Below, one piece after another: positions 1 to 9,467 of a DNA stretch of 64,000 bases (position 1 is the first letter of the stretch; each line of letters starts with the position of its first letter). The stretch is from NCBI GenBank assembly GCA_963576785.1, contig OY756142.1, positions 1 to 64,000 of the forward strand, written 5' to 3'. Source of the DNA: Chlorophyllum brunneum. Taxonomy: Eukaryota > Basidiomycota > Agaricomycetes > Agaricales > Agaricaceae. The translations under genes and the position numbers were made by a program. Under the pieces are notes generated by a model, which did not search any database, was not told the DNA's origin, and worked only from the letters and a program-made list of their open reading frames with translations.

Positions 1-56
1 CCCTAACCCTAACCCTAACCCTAACCCTAACCCTAACCCTAACCCTAACCCTAACC

Positions 57-97
<41 letters not shown>

Positions 98-106
98 CCC
101 TAACCC
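1..106. repeat. Terminal telomeric repeat array (CCCTAA)n
   Basis: About 17 copies of CCCTAA start at the first base, so this is the C-rich strand of a left chromosome end (TTAGGG telomere, usual in basidiomycetes). One irregular unit with an extra A lies near position 79. The array ends inside a run of C at about 106 and passes directly into retroelement sequence without a spacer. Confidence 0.97.
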
Positions 107-2895
107 CCGAAGCAGGACACGAATGGAGGACAGACCCGCGGTTAGCTCTCGAATTCGAGGAAGTCACGGCCGACTTCCTCTCCTACCTGTATCGCGCCCG
201 CTCTATCGTCGAGGGAGGGTATGCCTTGGAGGAGAAGAAGATCGAGAAGAAGAAGGAGCTTAAGGACGTCGTCATGAGCGACGTGTCGGCTGCTATTACG
301 CAGCAATCCGTACAGTCTATGATCGACAAGGCGGTGGGGTCCTTAAGCAAGAAGGTCGCTGGTGGTGGAAATAACAAGAAGAAGGAGAAGAAGGTTCGTC
401 TTTCCATTCTCTCCGATATTCGGAGTTTTGTTAACTTTTCACCAGAAGAAACCCGCGAAGAAGGCCCAGGAGGCGCAAGAGGCTGCGAAGAAGCCTCAAC
501 GCAAATCCAAGGGCAAAGGAAAGAAGAAGGGGAGTCAGGCCCAGGAGGCCTGAGTTGTCATGATTCAGAGGCCGTTCCAACGGCAAGCGGGGCTTTAGCC
601 CCTTTCAGGTATGATATCGCTTCAACCTGGCCTGACTTTTTACTCACCACCCCTTACCCTGTAGTTCTCCGTTATGTAGCATTACGTACTCCTATTGTAG
701 TTTTAGAAGCAATGAGATACCGTAATGCGATCCACTGTGTGAACTGTGAACTACCTAAGGAGCTGACCGTCCACCTCTCACTTGGACTCAAGTATTTACT
801 TCCCAGCCGTCTCAATAGTAACCTGATACGCGAGGCCTGGGCAGACTTTAAAGACCGTCTTCGTTGGTCTCTTAAATTTGAAGTCGAACGTAATTTAGAT
901 GAGGTAGATGAATATCCATTTGATCCAGAATATTATGTTAAGCCGGAACAACGCAAACCAGCTAAACTAATGGGCGCCATTATTGAATACGGTATCCAAT
1001 GTGGAGAAGGCTTCGTAGAAAATACGTTGTCCAATATTCCCACGGATTATCAGGCGGATCCTCTTGCGAGGGGCCTTGCACCGCCTGTAAAACGTATCCA
1101 AGAGTACCTCACCTCTCATAACCTTGTGGTGACACTCACGGACAAAAATCTCGGGTGCGCGGTTTGCCCCGCCGCCTGGATCAAGGAGAAATCCCTTCAA
1201 CTCTTGTCAAACGAACTCGACTATCTTCCACTTTCCTATAGAGAAGTCAATGAGTTACAACTGGCCAAACGTGTTGAAATTGAGGGGATCGTGGAGTGGT
1301 TGGAATCTTCATTCGACCACCCACAGTTACCGAAGTTCATCGGAAGTATGTTGGAGAAAGCCGCGGCGAATCCCGCCCGGCACATTCCGCAATTCTATTG
1401 TATTCCGAAAATACATAAGAATCCCGTAAAAGGGCGGCCGATCCTGCCGTGCCATTCCGTTGTTCAAGGACCTGCCGGTAAATTTGTATCAAAAAGTCTT
1501 AAACCTGTTATTAAACAGGCGCCATTTATCATCCATGGATCCAAGGATTTGGCGATAAAATTAAGCAAGTTAAATCTTCCCCGCTATAAGCTGATAGACG
1601 GGAGTGTGTACACTTTGTACTTGATTAGCGGCGATGTCGTCGCTTTTTACCCACACGTTGACGTTGAGCTTGCTCATCAGATTGCGCGGGGGTACTTCGG
1701 CAAGTATCTCCGAGAGGAGAAGTATCCACATGACGTGATCAAGATGAACATGGAATCTATGCTATTCCAGAAATGTCTAGACGCGGCGGATTTAAACTTA
1801 ATCATGCAGTTCGATGGGAACTTCTATAAACAGAATCGTGGCTTAGCGATGGGCGTTGCGTCTAGTCCTGATCTGGCTAATCTCTATGGTGTATTCCACG
1901 AGTTAGATTTTCCGTTTATAAATAATAATTCCCGTGTACCTTATTATGGAAGGTACATTGACGATTGTTTGGCTCTGGTGTATGCAAAGTCCGAGGAGGA
2001 CGCTATCTCCGAGATGTCCAAACTTAAGTTTGCGAACTGCGAAATAGAATGGGTTAGCTCAGCTAGTCAAATGACTTTCCTAGACATGTTGTTGTTCTTC
2101 GATGAGAAGAATAGGCTTCAACATAAAGCCTATAGGAAACAGCTAAACCATTTTGAGCGCATACCATGGGTCAGTTTTCACCCACTTTACGTGAAAAGAG
2201 GAACCTTCCTCGGAGAACTGTCACGGGTCGCCACTTTGTGCAGCCGGTTCCCAGATTATCTGGAAGCCTGCAAAGATGTAGCTTGCATCTACATCGCACG
2301 TGGTTACCCCGTCGGTGTTGTTAACTCGTGGTTTAAACAAAACTACAAAGCACGTTGGGAATCGAGGTTGAGAGAGACCCAAGTAGCACGGGCAGACGTG
2401 CTTGTGCTTAAAAGCGAGTATAACCCCGCGTGGGATTATGTTAACGCTCAACTTCTTGAGGAACACATAAAACAAGGTTGGCTCAGCGCTTTGCAGCAAT
2501 GGGCTATCACTGATTCGGATCTCCCACGGGAAATTCGACAGCGTGAAACCAGTCGGGTACCTCCGTACCAGTACGAAGCCTCGCACGCCGGCGCGCCGCC
2601 TTCTGGGGCCGCTGAGCATTTGCTTGGCCTAGGAGCGTATGGGGAATATCTTAGATTGGATAAGACCTCAGTTTTTGACAAGCGTGTGATTGTGAGCAAG
2701 AAGCGCACGATTAATCTCTTTGACTTGTCGGCGATTTGGAAACGCCGTGTTCTTGAATTAACTGATGAAACTATATTTTATGATGACGAAACGGATATCG
2801 CCTATCATCGCGATTACGATCGCCATGTTTCATCGGGTACTTTTCCAGCTATGGACACCGGAGCTGATCCGGAGTACTATGGTCTCACGCAGTAA
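107..2895 (+). CDS. Penelope-like reverse transcriptase, 5'-truncated at the telomere
   Basis: The frame stays open from the telomere junction (no in-frame stop after 78) to TAA at 2893-2895, about 930 codons, with no convincing ATG, so the 5' end is missing. The N-terminal part is charged and lysine-rich. RT features follow in order: a PKIHK block and GRPIL near 1405-1445, motif A with GDVVAFYP at 1630-1653, motif B with GLAMGVASSP near 1840-1870, and catalytic YIDD at 1954-1965. Next come TFLDM and an HP-x-YVKRG segment typical of the Penelope thumb. The C-terminal 200 residues show no GIY-YIG motif. This suggests the endonuclease-deficient, telomere-priming lineage. A candidate intron at 394-445 complicates the N-terminus (see separate entry). 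The core is undamaged, so the copy may be recent. Confidence 0.85.
394..445 (+). other. Candidate 52-nt intron or frame switch inside the retroelement ORF
   Basis: GTTCGT at 394 and a TTAAC branch-like site followed by TTTTCACCAG at 445 have the form and length of a basidiomycete intron. Without splicing the frame runs on into the reverse transcriptase. With splicing, the upstream lysine-rich frame continues into a coherent Lys/Ala/Gln-rich tail (KKPAKKAQEA-like) and stops at TGA 551-553. The spliced product would be a separate basic ORF1-like protein and the unspliced one a fusion to RT. Whether splicing occurs is inference. Confidence 0.45.
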
Positions 2896-4093
2896 TTCGC
2901 CATTAACTGCCCCTTTCTGATGCCTAGCTCAGACGGAGGGGGTGGGGCTGAAGAGCGCAGCAGAGCGTGTGTGGCGGTATTGGTCCCGATCTCGATACTC
3001 ATCGGGTAGGACATGCTTCTATGGCACCGAGTAACCGGTGCCGAAGGCCCTAATGCGGGCTGAGTGGATATCGGATACTATCCACGTGGGAGTGTGTGAA
3101 TTTGTGGGCGAGTAACGGCCCCTCACCTTACGTCTACGCCAGGGTATGGATACCAATTGGTTAGAGGGGCATAAGCCTCTTGCCGTCCCGGGAAGGACGT
3201 TAAAATATAAACGAGGAACTGGGAACCCGCGCCGGGGAAAACGTCGGCGTCCCTATGGGTAGACGTCGCATAGATGTCGAAAAGAAGTTCCATATTTGTC
3301 AACCAACATACCCCTCTGTCCGATTTATCTGTGACTGTCACACCTGGGGAAGGGTGCGGGGACGGCCCTTAGTGATGTAAGCGTGGGACAAGCCGCACAA
3401 GATGGCCTCTGTCCGTGCGACTAGAAACGGGGATACGAAGCCGTAGTTTAGTACCTGGACTCGTGACTTTTGCAGGGGAGCAGGCCTATTTCGGGGGCTG
3501 CTGAGACCCGCTGGTGCTTTCGCGTATCGCTTCGCGTAGTTCCATGGCCGGCCACGGCCTTAAAGGATATAAGTACCCCGGGTAGTTCCCGGTGAGAAGT
3601 TTATCCGGACCTTTAGATGGTCACCGGCGATGCCTAAAGCTCGGCCGGTGTATTGTTCGTGAAGATATTCATGGCGGTACGTACTCTATCTACTTCGAGT
3701 AAGTGGGGCAGCTTTCTAACCAGTTGGCAGTCATAAAAATTCCCACCCAACCCTCACCCTCACCTAACGGTGCCGCTTCGCGGACGGGTTTCGGGATTGG
3801 GTGGGAATTTTCACTTTAGCAGATCAAAACTACGAAGATAATCTATTTTTAGAGTACACGTTTACGTAAGCAACATTACGTAAGGAGTCACGTGAGTGCT
3901 CGGTAAGCATGTTTGTCGCTGTTTACAATTTGATCCGATCAACGGAAGCTTCGGAGCTCCGTCGGACCCGAGTAACTATTTTTAGCACGCCGATTCCCAT
4001 GGAATGTCAAGGAATGACAGCTGTCAACTGTCACATCGTGGGTAGAGTGGACTTAGAAGTCCTTCTATCTTAAGAACAAGGTAAAATAAACAA
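2896..4093 (+). other. Long 3' untranslated region of the retroelement
   Basis: No ORF longer than about 70 codons appears on either strand and no RT-related frame continues. The sequence is GC-rich with many short self-complementary blocks, which fits structured RNA. Apart from the inverted repeat at 3736-3811 I see no recognisable element. Confidence 0.6.
3736..3811. repeat. Perfect 15-bp inverted repeat in the retroelement 3' region
   Basis: AAAATTCCCACCCAA at 3736-3750 is exactly complementary to 3797-3811. The 46-nt loop is GC-rich and carries further short complementarities. In RNA this would be a strong hairpin about 280 nt upstream of the hammerhead motif. It may be part of a recognised 3' structure for the RT; that role is a guess. 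Confidence 0.85.
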
Positions 4094-4168
4094 GTGCAAA
4101 GCGCCTGATGAGCTGTATATAAACAGCGAAATCCTTGTGGGCTAACCCCCCACTCGATTGCGTTGCAC
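4094..4168 (+). ncRNA. Type I hammerhead ribozyme motif
   Basis: All core parts are present in order. Stem I 5' strand GTGCAAAGCGC is 4094-4104. CTGATGA is 4105-4111. Stem II GCTG/CAGC is 4112-4115 with 4124-4127. GAAA is 4128-4131. Stem III pairs 4131-4133 with 4156-4158, then GTGGG 4137-4141 with CCCAC 4149-4153. The AUU cleavage triplet is 4157-4159. Stem I 3' strand GCGTTGCAC is 4160-4168, pairing with the 5' strand apart from a two-A bulge and one G-U. Predicted cleavage is between 4159 and 4160, 40 nt before the terminal telomeric tract. Hammerheads are known in Penelope-like elements; this one was recognised by eye, and its activity is untested. Confidence 0.85.
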
Positions 4169-4199
4169 TCCAGCTCGTCAACTGAGTATTTTCATTACC

Positions 4200-4219
4200 A
4201 AACCCTAACCCTAACCCTA
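4200..4219. repeat. Short interstitial telomeric tract at the retroelement 3' end
   Basis: Three CCCTAA-type units lie directly after the retroelement 3' end. In telomere-attaching Penelope-like elements such a tract marks the site where the G-strand overhang primed reverse transcription, so this is the probable proximal junction. Confidence 0.85.
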
Positions 4220-4226
4220 CAGGCTT

Positions 4227-4279
4227 AGATAAAAATTATGGTGCACATGGGACCAGGGGTCTGGTCCTGGTGATAATAG
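4227..4279. repeat. 53-bp subtelomeric direct repeat, copy 1
   Basis: This segment matches 5360-5412 over its whole length with scattered substitutions. It contains a small palindrome, GGACCAG-GGGT-CTGGTCC, whose inner CCAG/CTGG stem is kept in the other copy. No coding potential. Confidence 0.8.
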
Positions 4280-4284
4280 TGCTA

Positions 4285-4363
4285 GGTTGCCTTAACTGGT
4301 AATAATGATCATCAGACAACATATAATGCAAGGCGCATTATAAGAATTAGATTATTAGGTATC
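4285..4363. repeat. 79-bp direct repeat, copy 1
   Basis: Starts GGTTGCCTTAACTGG and ends TTAGGTATC. It matches 4398-4476 at the same length. Its centre holds a hairpin ATAATGC-n5-GCATTAT. The two copies are 34 bp apart. No coding content; it resembles a subtelomeric tandem satellite or MITE-like unit. Confidence 0.85.
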
Positions 4364-4397
4364 CCCTTGATAACCCTTTTCTCTTATTCTGATGATG

Positions 4398-4476
4398 GGT
4401 TACCTTAACTGGCAATAATGATCGTCAGGCAACATATAATGCGCCTCGCATTATAAGAATCAGATTATTAGGTATC
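4398..4476. repeat. 79-bp direct repeat, copy 2
   Basis: Second copy of the 4285-4363 unit. The loop differs (CGCCTC for CAAGGC) but the ATAATGC/GCATTAT arms are unchanged, so divergence is concentrated in the loop. Confidence 0.85.
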
Positions 4477-4554
4477 AATATTTTTCCGATTTATTTGCTT
4501 TTTTTGTCTTGTATTTTCCAGTATTTTCCATTTTCTGAGAGAACAAATCCTTCT

Positions 4555-4670
4555 TAAACCCTAACCCTAACCCTAACCCTAACCCTAACCCTAACCCTAA
4601 CCCTAACCCTAACCCTAACCCTAACCCTAACCCTAACCCTAACCCTAACCCTAACCCTAACCCTAACCCT
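4555..4670. repeat. Interstitial telomere array, about 19 units
   Basis: An uninterrupted (CCCTAA)n block of about 116 bp in the same orientation as the terminal array. It is too long and pure for chance and marks a former chromosome end, later capped by the 4220-4554 segment and then the retroelement. Confidence 0.95.
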
Positions 4671-5463
4671 GCTGACAGTGACCAGTGATGCCATCACTAA
4701 TGCTCTGATAATACTCTGATGGTATGACTAATCATTGTGTTGGCGTGGGTACACTTACAGTCATCTCGGATATTGCATGTTCAATATTTTCTTCATTTTT
4801 CCCTTATTTTTCGTCACCTAAATTCCAGTAAATTCAATTTTCCATGTGAATGCGGCCATTTCGGCCCATTCTCACTTCACTCAAAATTCCTTTTCAATTA
4901 TCCCCGAATTACTAATATTTTTCTGAAATTATTCCCAGGGGTGGACCATCTCAGGTGCCATCTTGTGTCATTCCGAGTGGTCATATTAGCCATAATGGCC
5001 ATGTGGGAACATGTGGCCATTCGCGGACCATCAATTTGATGGCCTGTTGGTGGCACTGTGCCCGTGGGAACACCCCTCTGACTGTGGGAATATGGCCTGG
5101 AGTCATTGATTGCTGGCCTGTTATGGCCGAAATTGGCCGTGGGAATATACCTGTGGGAATATGGTCCAGTCCATCCGTGAGCACATGGGAATTTATTTCT
5201 GCTATTTCCGGATGGTCCGAGATGGCTCAAAACAATATTTAAATATTATAAACTCAATAAACTATTCGGACCTTTACCAAATAACACCAAAAAATACTCA
5301 TTAAATAGACAAAAATCATCGCTTTCCAACCGTATACACGCCGACACACTCACAGACCCAGGTAAGAATTATGGCACACACGGTACCAGGGGTCTGGTTC
5401 TGGCGATAATAGGTGGGCTGCTTATTTAATGTTTCACATGCTCTCTCACCCACTACCCTAGCC
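4671..5463. other. Subtelomeric spacer with GTGGGAAYA repeats
   Basis: No gene seen. Between 5003 and 5190 a short unit GTGGGAAYAY recurs at about 5003, 5063, 5083, 5139 and 5153, with a variant near 5184, interleaved with GGCC/ATGGCC steps. These degenerate repeats explain the overlapping ORFs on both strands here. Confidence 0.6.
5360..5412. repeat. 53-bp subtelomeric direct repeat, copy 2
   Basis: Matches 4227-4279 end to end. It lies just upstream of the first protein gene, so the pair brackets the interstitial telomere and the spacer. Confidence 0.8.
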
Positions 5464-6699
5464 ATGTCGGAACGTAGTCACAAGCGCAAGCGCACCCTGG
5501 AGGACTCAACTGTCGACCTTTCCAAGATGGCCATGGCGTTGATGCGCCTAGAAGCCGTCAAGGAGGATCTTGACGGTATCGAAGAGACAGAGGGTTTACT
5601 GGGCATCATCTTCGACCATGTCCTTACATTGGAGAGCATACTTAGGAGTGCTAAGAAACCAGTACGTTGCCTATTCCTCATATTATGTGCTGTTGTGATG
5701 AATCATACTCTAGAGAGTCAGTTTTTCAAACGTCACATTAGAAGACCTCAAGAAGGCTGGTGTCACGAGAAGAGCTCTTGTTTTTGCGAACGCGAAAATA
5801 ACCGAGTTAACGAAGAGGCTGACAGTGAACGCTGAGGCTGAGATTACGGATCTATACTCCAGGATCAAGAAGATATTTGCATGCGTTAACATGGATGTGT
5901 GTTCTTTCTTAATCAGCCTTGCGTCCAGTCGTCCAAATAAATACTGGCTTATAGTATGAACCAGCTTCACGCATGATCCTTGACGCAATACTTCTTGCGT
6001 TGGTGGAAATTATCTCAATTCAACAGAGATCCATTGCCATTCTTCCTGAGATGAGGATTACCGATGGCGACGGCGTCCAAATCTCTCACCCCACGACAGG
6101 ATATGAATTATGGTTAAACGGCAGTGTCGACTATGCGATTATCGAGTACAAAGATGTAGAGGAGAACAAGGGTGAGTCGGTGTCGGGTACTGCTGTTTCA
6201 CGAATTGCTTCACGACCTTCTCAGCCCGCTTGCTCGCTTCCGGTGGAGCCAGAGAGGACGTATTCGAGATTGCAAACGGCCGCCTATTCCTAGTTGAAGC
6301 CAAACGCCAGAGTCTTGAACGGAGTTTGCGCTCCTATGTCCCCGAAGCCGTTAGTCAGGCGATTGCACTCCTCAAGTCCGCAAAGTACGTCTACAGTGCC
6401 TGCTGCTTTACTTCGTCATCTGAGCATTACTTCCAGCCTTCCAGAGGTCCGTTTCTGTCTATCCGATGGACAGAGGTGGATTTTCTTTATCTTGAAGTCG
6501 GAAAACGGGTCATTGACATACTATGAATCGGTACTACGTCATCTGAATGTGGAGAACTCAGACCTGTCCTTACGCGAGATTGTGCAGCTCATTTGTGAAT
6601 GGGTAAGTTGTTCCATTGGTAAGCTTATCTATTTCTCATGAGCAATGACATTTTCTATAGCTCAAACCCACTATGACTGATCTATTTGTCTTAAAGTAG
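5464..6699 (+). CDS. PD-(D/E)XK-like fold protein, subtelomeric fungal family
   Basis: Likely exons: 5464-5661, 5714-about 5884, about 5952-6171, 6225-6387, 6440-6602 and 6661-6699. The edge between exons 2 and 3 is uncertain. The start ATG at 5464 gives a basic N-terminus (SHKRKR), then a helical acidic region. The C-terminal part has WLNGSVDYAIIEY followed about 40 residues later by GRLFLVEAKRQ. A D...ExK arrangement after a beta-strand pair resembles the PD-(D/E)XK nuclease-like domains seen in fungal Crinkler-type and related subtelomeric proteins. The last exon is short (LKPTMTDLFVLK). The family name and nuclease idea are inference from this motif only. It is the first protein gene next to the telomeric repeats, a usual site for such fast-evolving families. 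Confidence 0.6.
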
Positions 6700-8231
6700 A
6701 GTGCACCAGTTGTTTTCTTCCGACGATGGAGTGATATAGAATGTGGGCGAGGGTAGTGGCAACCTGCCGCCGTCCTTGTGAACCTTTCTTTGATCGTCTC
6801 CCTCGACCGCCGCTGCATTTCTCTCCATCTGCTTGGACTCTGCATACATCCGTATATACTCCCCGAAATCTGCCGATGAATACCAAATCGTACTGTTAGT
6901 CGACTCCAGTAATTAGCACACCCCTAATATACATTGCCAATCTGCCTCCTCTCGCCAAACGATACCACTCCTCCATGGCCATTGCTATCGTTGGGTACGC
7001 CCAACAATCCCACCCCCGTCAACATCATGATAGCGTTCAGCCAGCCTTTACTTGACCAGCAGACTTCGACACATCCCCGCAATGAACCTTCCAATGGTTC
7101 GCTTTCCGTCCATAGCGGCGCCCGTTCTTGTATGATTCCTCCGACTCCCTGGATTGTCAGACCTCTTTTGGAGTAAAATACCGAATCTTCCTGTTAAATG
7201 GACGATTCCCTCATCCGTCGAGGGAGATGAAGCCACCACCAACCTCAAGTTGACCATCTCAATTTTAAACTCCTGTCCACGAGACCAGCATTGAATTGTC
7301 ATTACTGATTGACATGAAACCCGTCGATCTCTCCTCTTAAACGGATCAGTGGTTTCAATATACACAACATCTCTCAATTGCTTAATGATACTACTACACC
7401 GAGAATAGCTGTGGCACGTCGCCAGGCAGTTCCATCACAGCGCCTCACTGGAGAACATAGATAAGTCGTGCGTACACAAGGTGTAGAAGCGGTCGAGAGG
7501 GAAGAGATGAAAAGTTCGAATCCTGGGGAAGGAGTTGCAGCTGGGAAGGAGCCTTGTAAGTTCCACAATGATACAGACTTGGAGACTGGGGACGTGGATC
7601 AACGAGTAAGATTGACACCTGGACTCGAACCCCTTCATTGCCGAGTTCAGTCAGCACTTATGTGATTGCATCTGTGCGGATGTCTATTATACGGATGCAA
7701 AAGTGCCGTTCGGATCTGTACAGACGGACAAAAGCTCGCGGCTTCCAGGTAGTCCTTTGTTGTGGCTTGGGTGGTCGCGAAGGGGACATTATCATGATCT
7801 TAGCCATCCTTTCGTACCGTAGACCATGTCATTTCTGGGTCAGAACCCAAGTTGCCGAAAATGAACCAACCATTATCATTCATTTGACCCACCCACGTAA
7901 TCCCATCTCCGAACATCCAAATGTCCATCGCACAGAATTTGAACACTCGGGTCTTCAAAGCTTTACCTTCAACAAAAGTGTTCGGTGATCTCTTTCATCA
8001 ACGCGAGGCGCAACTCAAATAAAGAACGGACATCCGCCCGTAAAAATACCCAATGTCAATAAGATGCCAACGTCCATTACACAATCGTCACAGCACAAGA
8101 GTGTCCAGAAATAGCGAATGTGTGAAACATATATAATAGTGGAGTCACCATAACAACGTTAATCAAGTCCTCCACATTATCTAGCAAATATCATGGCGTT
8201 AAATGAACAAAAAAGGTAACATGCAGTAAGT
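6700..8231. other. Intergenic, with possible minus-strand exon fragments
   Basis: No gene I can support. A 109-codon frame on the minus strand (7377-7048) and another short minus frame near 7050-6925 (GWLNAIMMLTGVGLLG-like) have some coding character and could be exons of one unrecognised or decayed gene. The rest shows no motif. Confidence 0.35.
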
Positions 8232-9467
8232 TTACGAAAAGAAAAGTGAAGCAAAAACAACACCAAGAATAGAAACACCAGAGATCGCAAGGGTAGAAGC
8301 ATCATTCGAAGTGTTCGTAGGGGCAGCACCGCTACCAGTCCGTGTCGAAGTAACGATTACACCACCACTTCCAGTCGAGACAACGACGGAGCCGGAGGGG
8401 GAGGCACCGGGGGGTGTCGGAAGAGCAGTAAAGATCTCAGCGCTGGAGTGGGTGACGCAGTTGGACGAAGCGGGGACACGAGCAGTGTAAGGAATCGACG
8501 TGATGGCCCCAAGGGACTCGGGGGGTTGAGTATAGGTGACGACGGCGCCGTTCGTGGTGTAGACACCAGGGAAGTCCTGGTTTTCGCCTTCGCAGGTTTC
8601 AAAGGTACCGTTTTGAGCTTGGTTGGGAGCGTTGTAGGCACAACCGATGCGATCGTAAATGTGTTGGCAGTAGTCGGCGGCGTGGGCTCCCTTGGGATCG
8701 CAGACCTTGAAACAGAAGGAGTTACCCCCCATAAAATTGTGCCATTCAATGACCTGTTCGAATTGGCCAGTGAATGCAGTCGAGAAAATGATACCGCCCA
8801 TCGGGTTTCCACGCTAAAGTCATGTACGGGTCAGTCATTGTTCAACATTTAGTTTGGAGTAGACTAACGAAATCAGCACCATGGGGGTCCATCTCCCCAC
8901 CAAAATCGCTGGTTTGGAGGTTGATCAACTCCTGGTTGATGAAGCCAACGACCTGGACGTAATCGGGGGTCTTCATGTACTGCACACCCTGGAGGGCGCC
9001 AGCGGGGATGAGTCGTGTTCCACGACCGGGTTTGGTGCACCAGGCAACCATCTCGCCTTCTTCGTCAGCGACGGTGGAGTTGGGCTTTGAAGGGGCCCAG
9101 AGGCAGAAGTCTGTGCGAGAAGAATGGTAAGTGGAGCTGGTCACGGACAACGTGGCAACGGAGAACAATACCATCAAGACCGTTCAAAAAAGAGGTCTGG
9201 CAAAGTGAGGTCGGGCCTTCAGTGGTGGAGTTACAAATGTTGTAACCGAGTTGTGTACCACGAATGAGGCCAGTATCAGTATCGACTTTTTCCGGCTACA
9301 GAAAAATGAGTTTAGGTGGGTTGACAACTGACGAGGCGGCTTACGATGCCCGAAGGGTATGTGAAGCCAGTTTTTGAGGCGAGAGGAGTGGCAGGAAAGG
9401 TGCCTGTGATCTGCGCGGTGGCTGCTGTACCGGAGAAAAGAGCGAGAGCAAGGGGAAGAGAAAACAT
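8232..9467 (-). CDS. Secreted glycoprotein of the macrophage-activating glycoprotein (MAGlyco) family
   Basis: Four exons: 9467-9345, 9295-9172, 9110-8869 and 8813-8232, giving 356 residues; frames join cleanly at GT-AG introns of 49-61 nt. The ATG at 9467 opens a signal peptide (MFSLPLALALFSGTAATAQ). The mature part is cysteine-rich and contains YNICNSTTEGPTSLC, DDFCLWAP, VIEWHNFMG and QHIYDRIGCAY, which I recognise from a conserved basidiomycete secreted family annotated after the Grifola macrophage-activating glycoprotein. The Ser/Thr-rich tail ends in a hydrophobic stretch, suggesting a GPI anchor. The molecular role is unknown. A TATA-like stretch lies on the minus strand near 9570. Confidence 0.85.

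Larger units (their letters stand above)
107..4219 (+). mobile_element. Telomere-attached, endonuclease-less Penelope-like retroelement (Coprina-type)
   Basis: The element runs from the telomere junction to a short telomeric tract at 4200-4219. Its coding strand points inward, so the 5' end faces the chromosome tip and the 3' end faces the centromere. That is the orientation expected when element RNA is reverse transcribed from the exposed 3' end of a telomere. It contains a Penelope-like reverse transcriptase ORF, a 1.3-kb structured 3' region with a 15-bp perfect inverted repeat, and a hammerhead ribozyme 32 bases before the terminal telomeric tract. I see no GIY-YIG endonuclease after the RT. 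The element class (Coprina in basidiomycetes, Athena in rotifers) is established knowledge; assignment here is by motif and layout. Confidence 0.85.

Noticed and set aside
2761..2800. Second hammerhead-like pattern CTGATGA...CGAAA inside the RT ORF
   Set aside because: The segment between the two boxes cannot form stem II and there are no stem I or III partners; it is coding sequence.
4898..5242. Overlapping ORFs of about 100 codons on both strands
   Set aside because: Produced by short GTGGGAA and GGCC repeats that avoid stops in several frames; no start context, introns or homology.
7600..7690. Possible tRNA on the minus strand with GGGTTCGAGTCC
   Set aside because: The T-stem mispairs and there is no D-arm or acceptor stem; probably a chance B-box.
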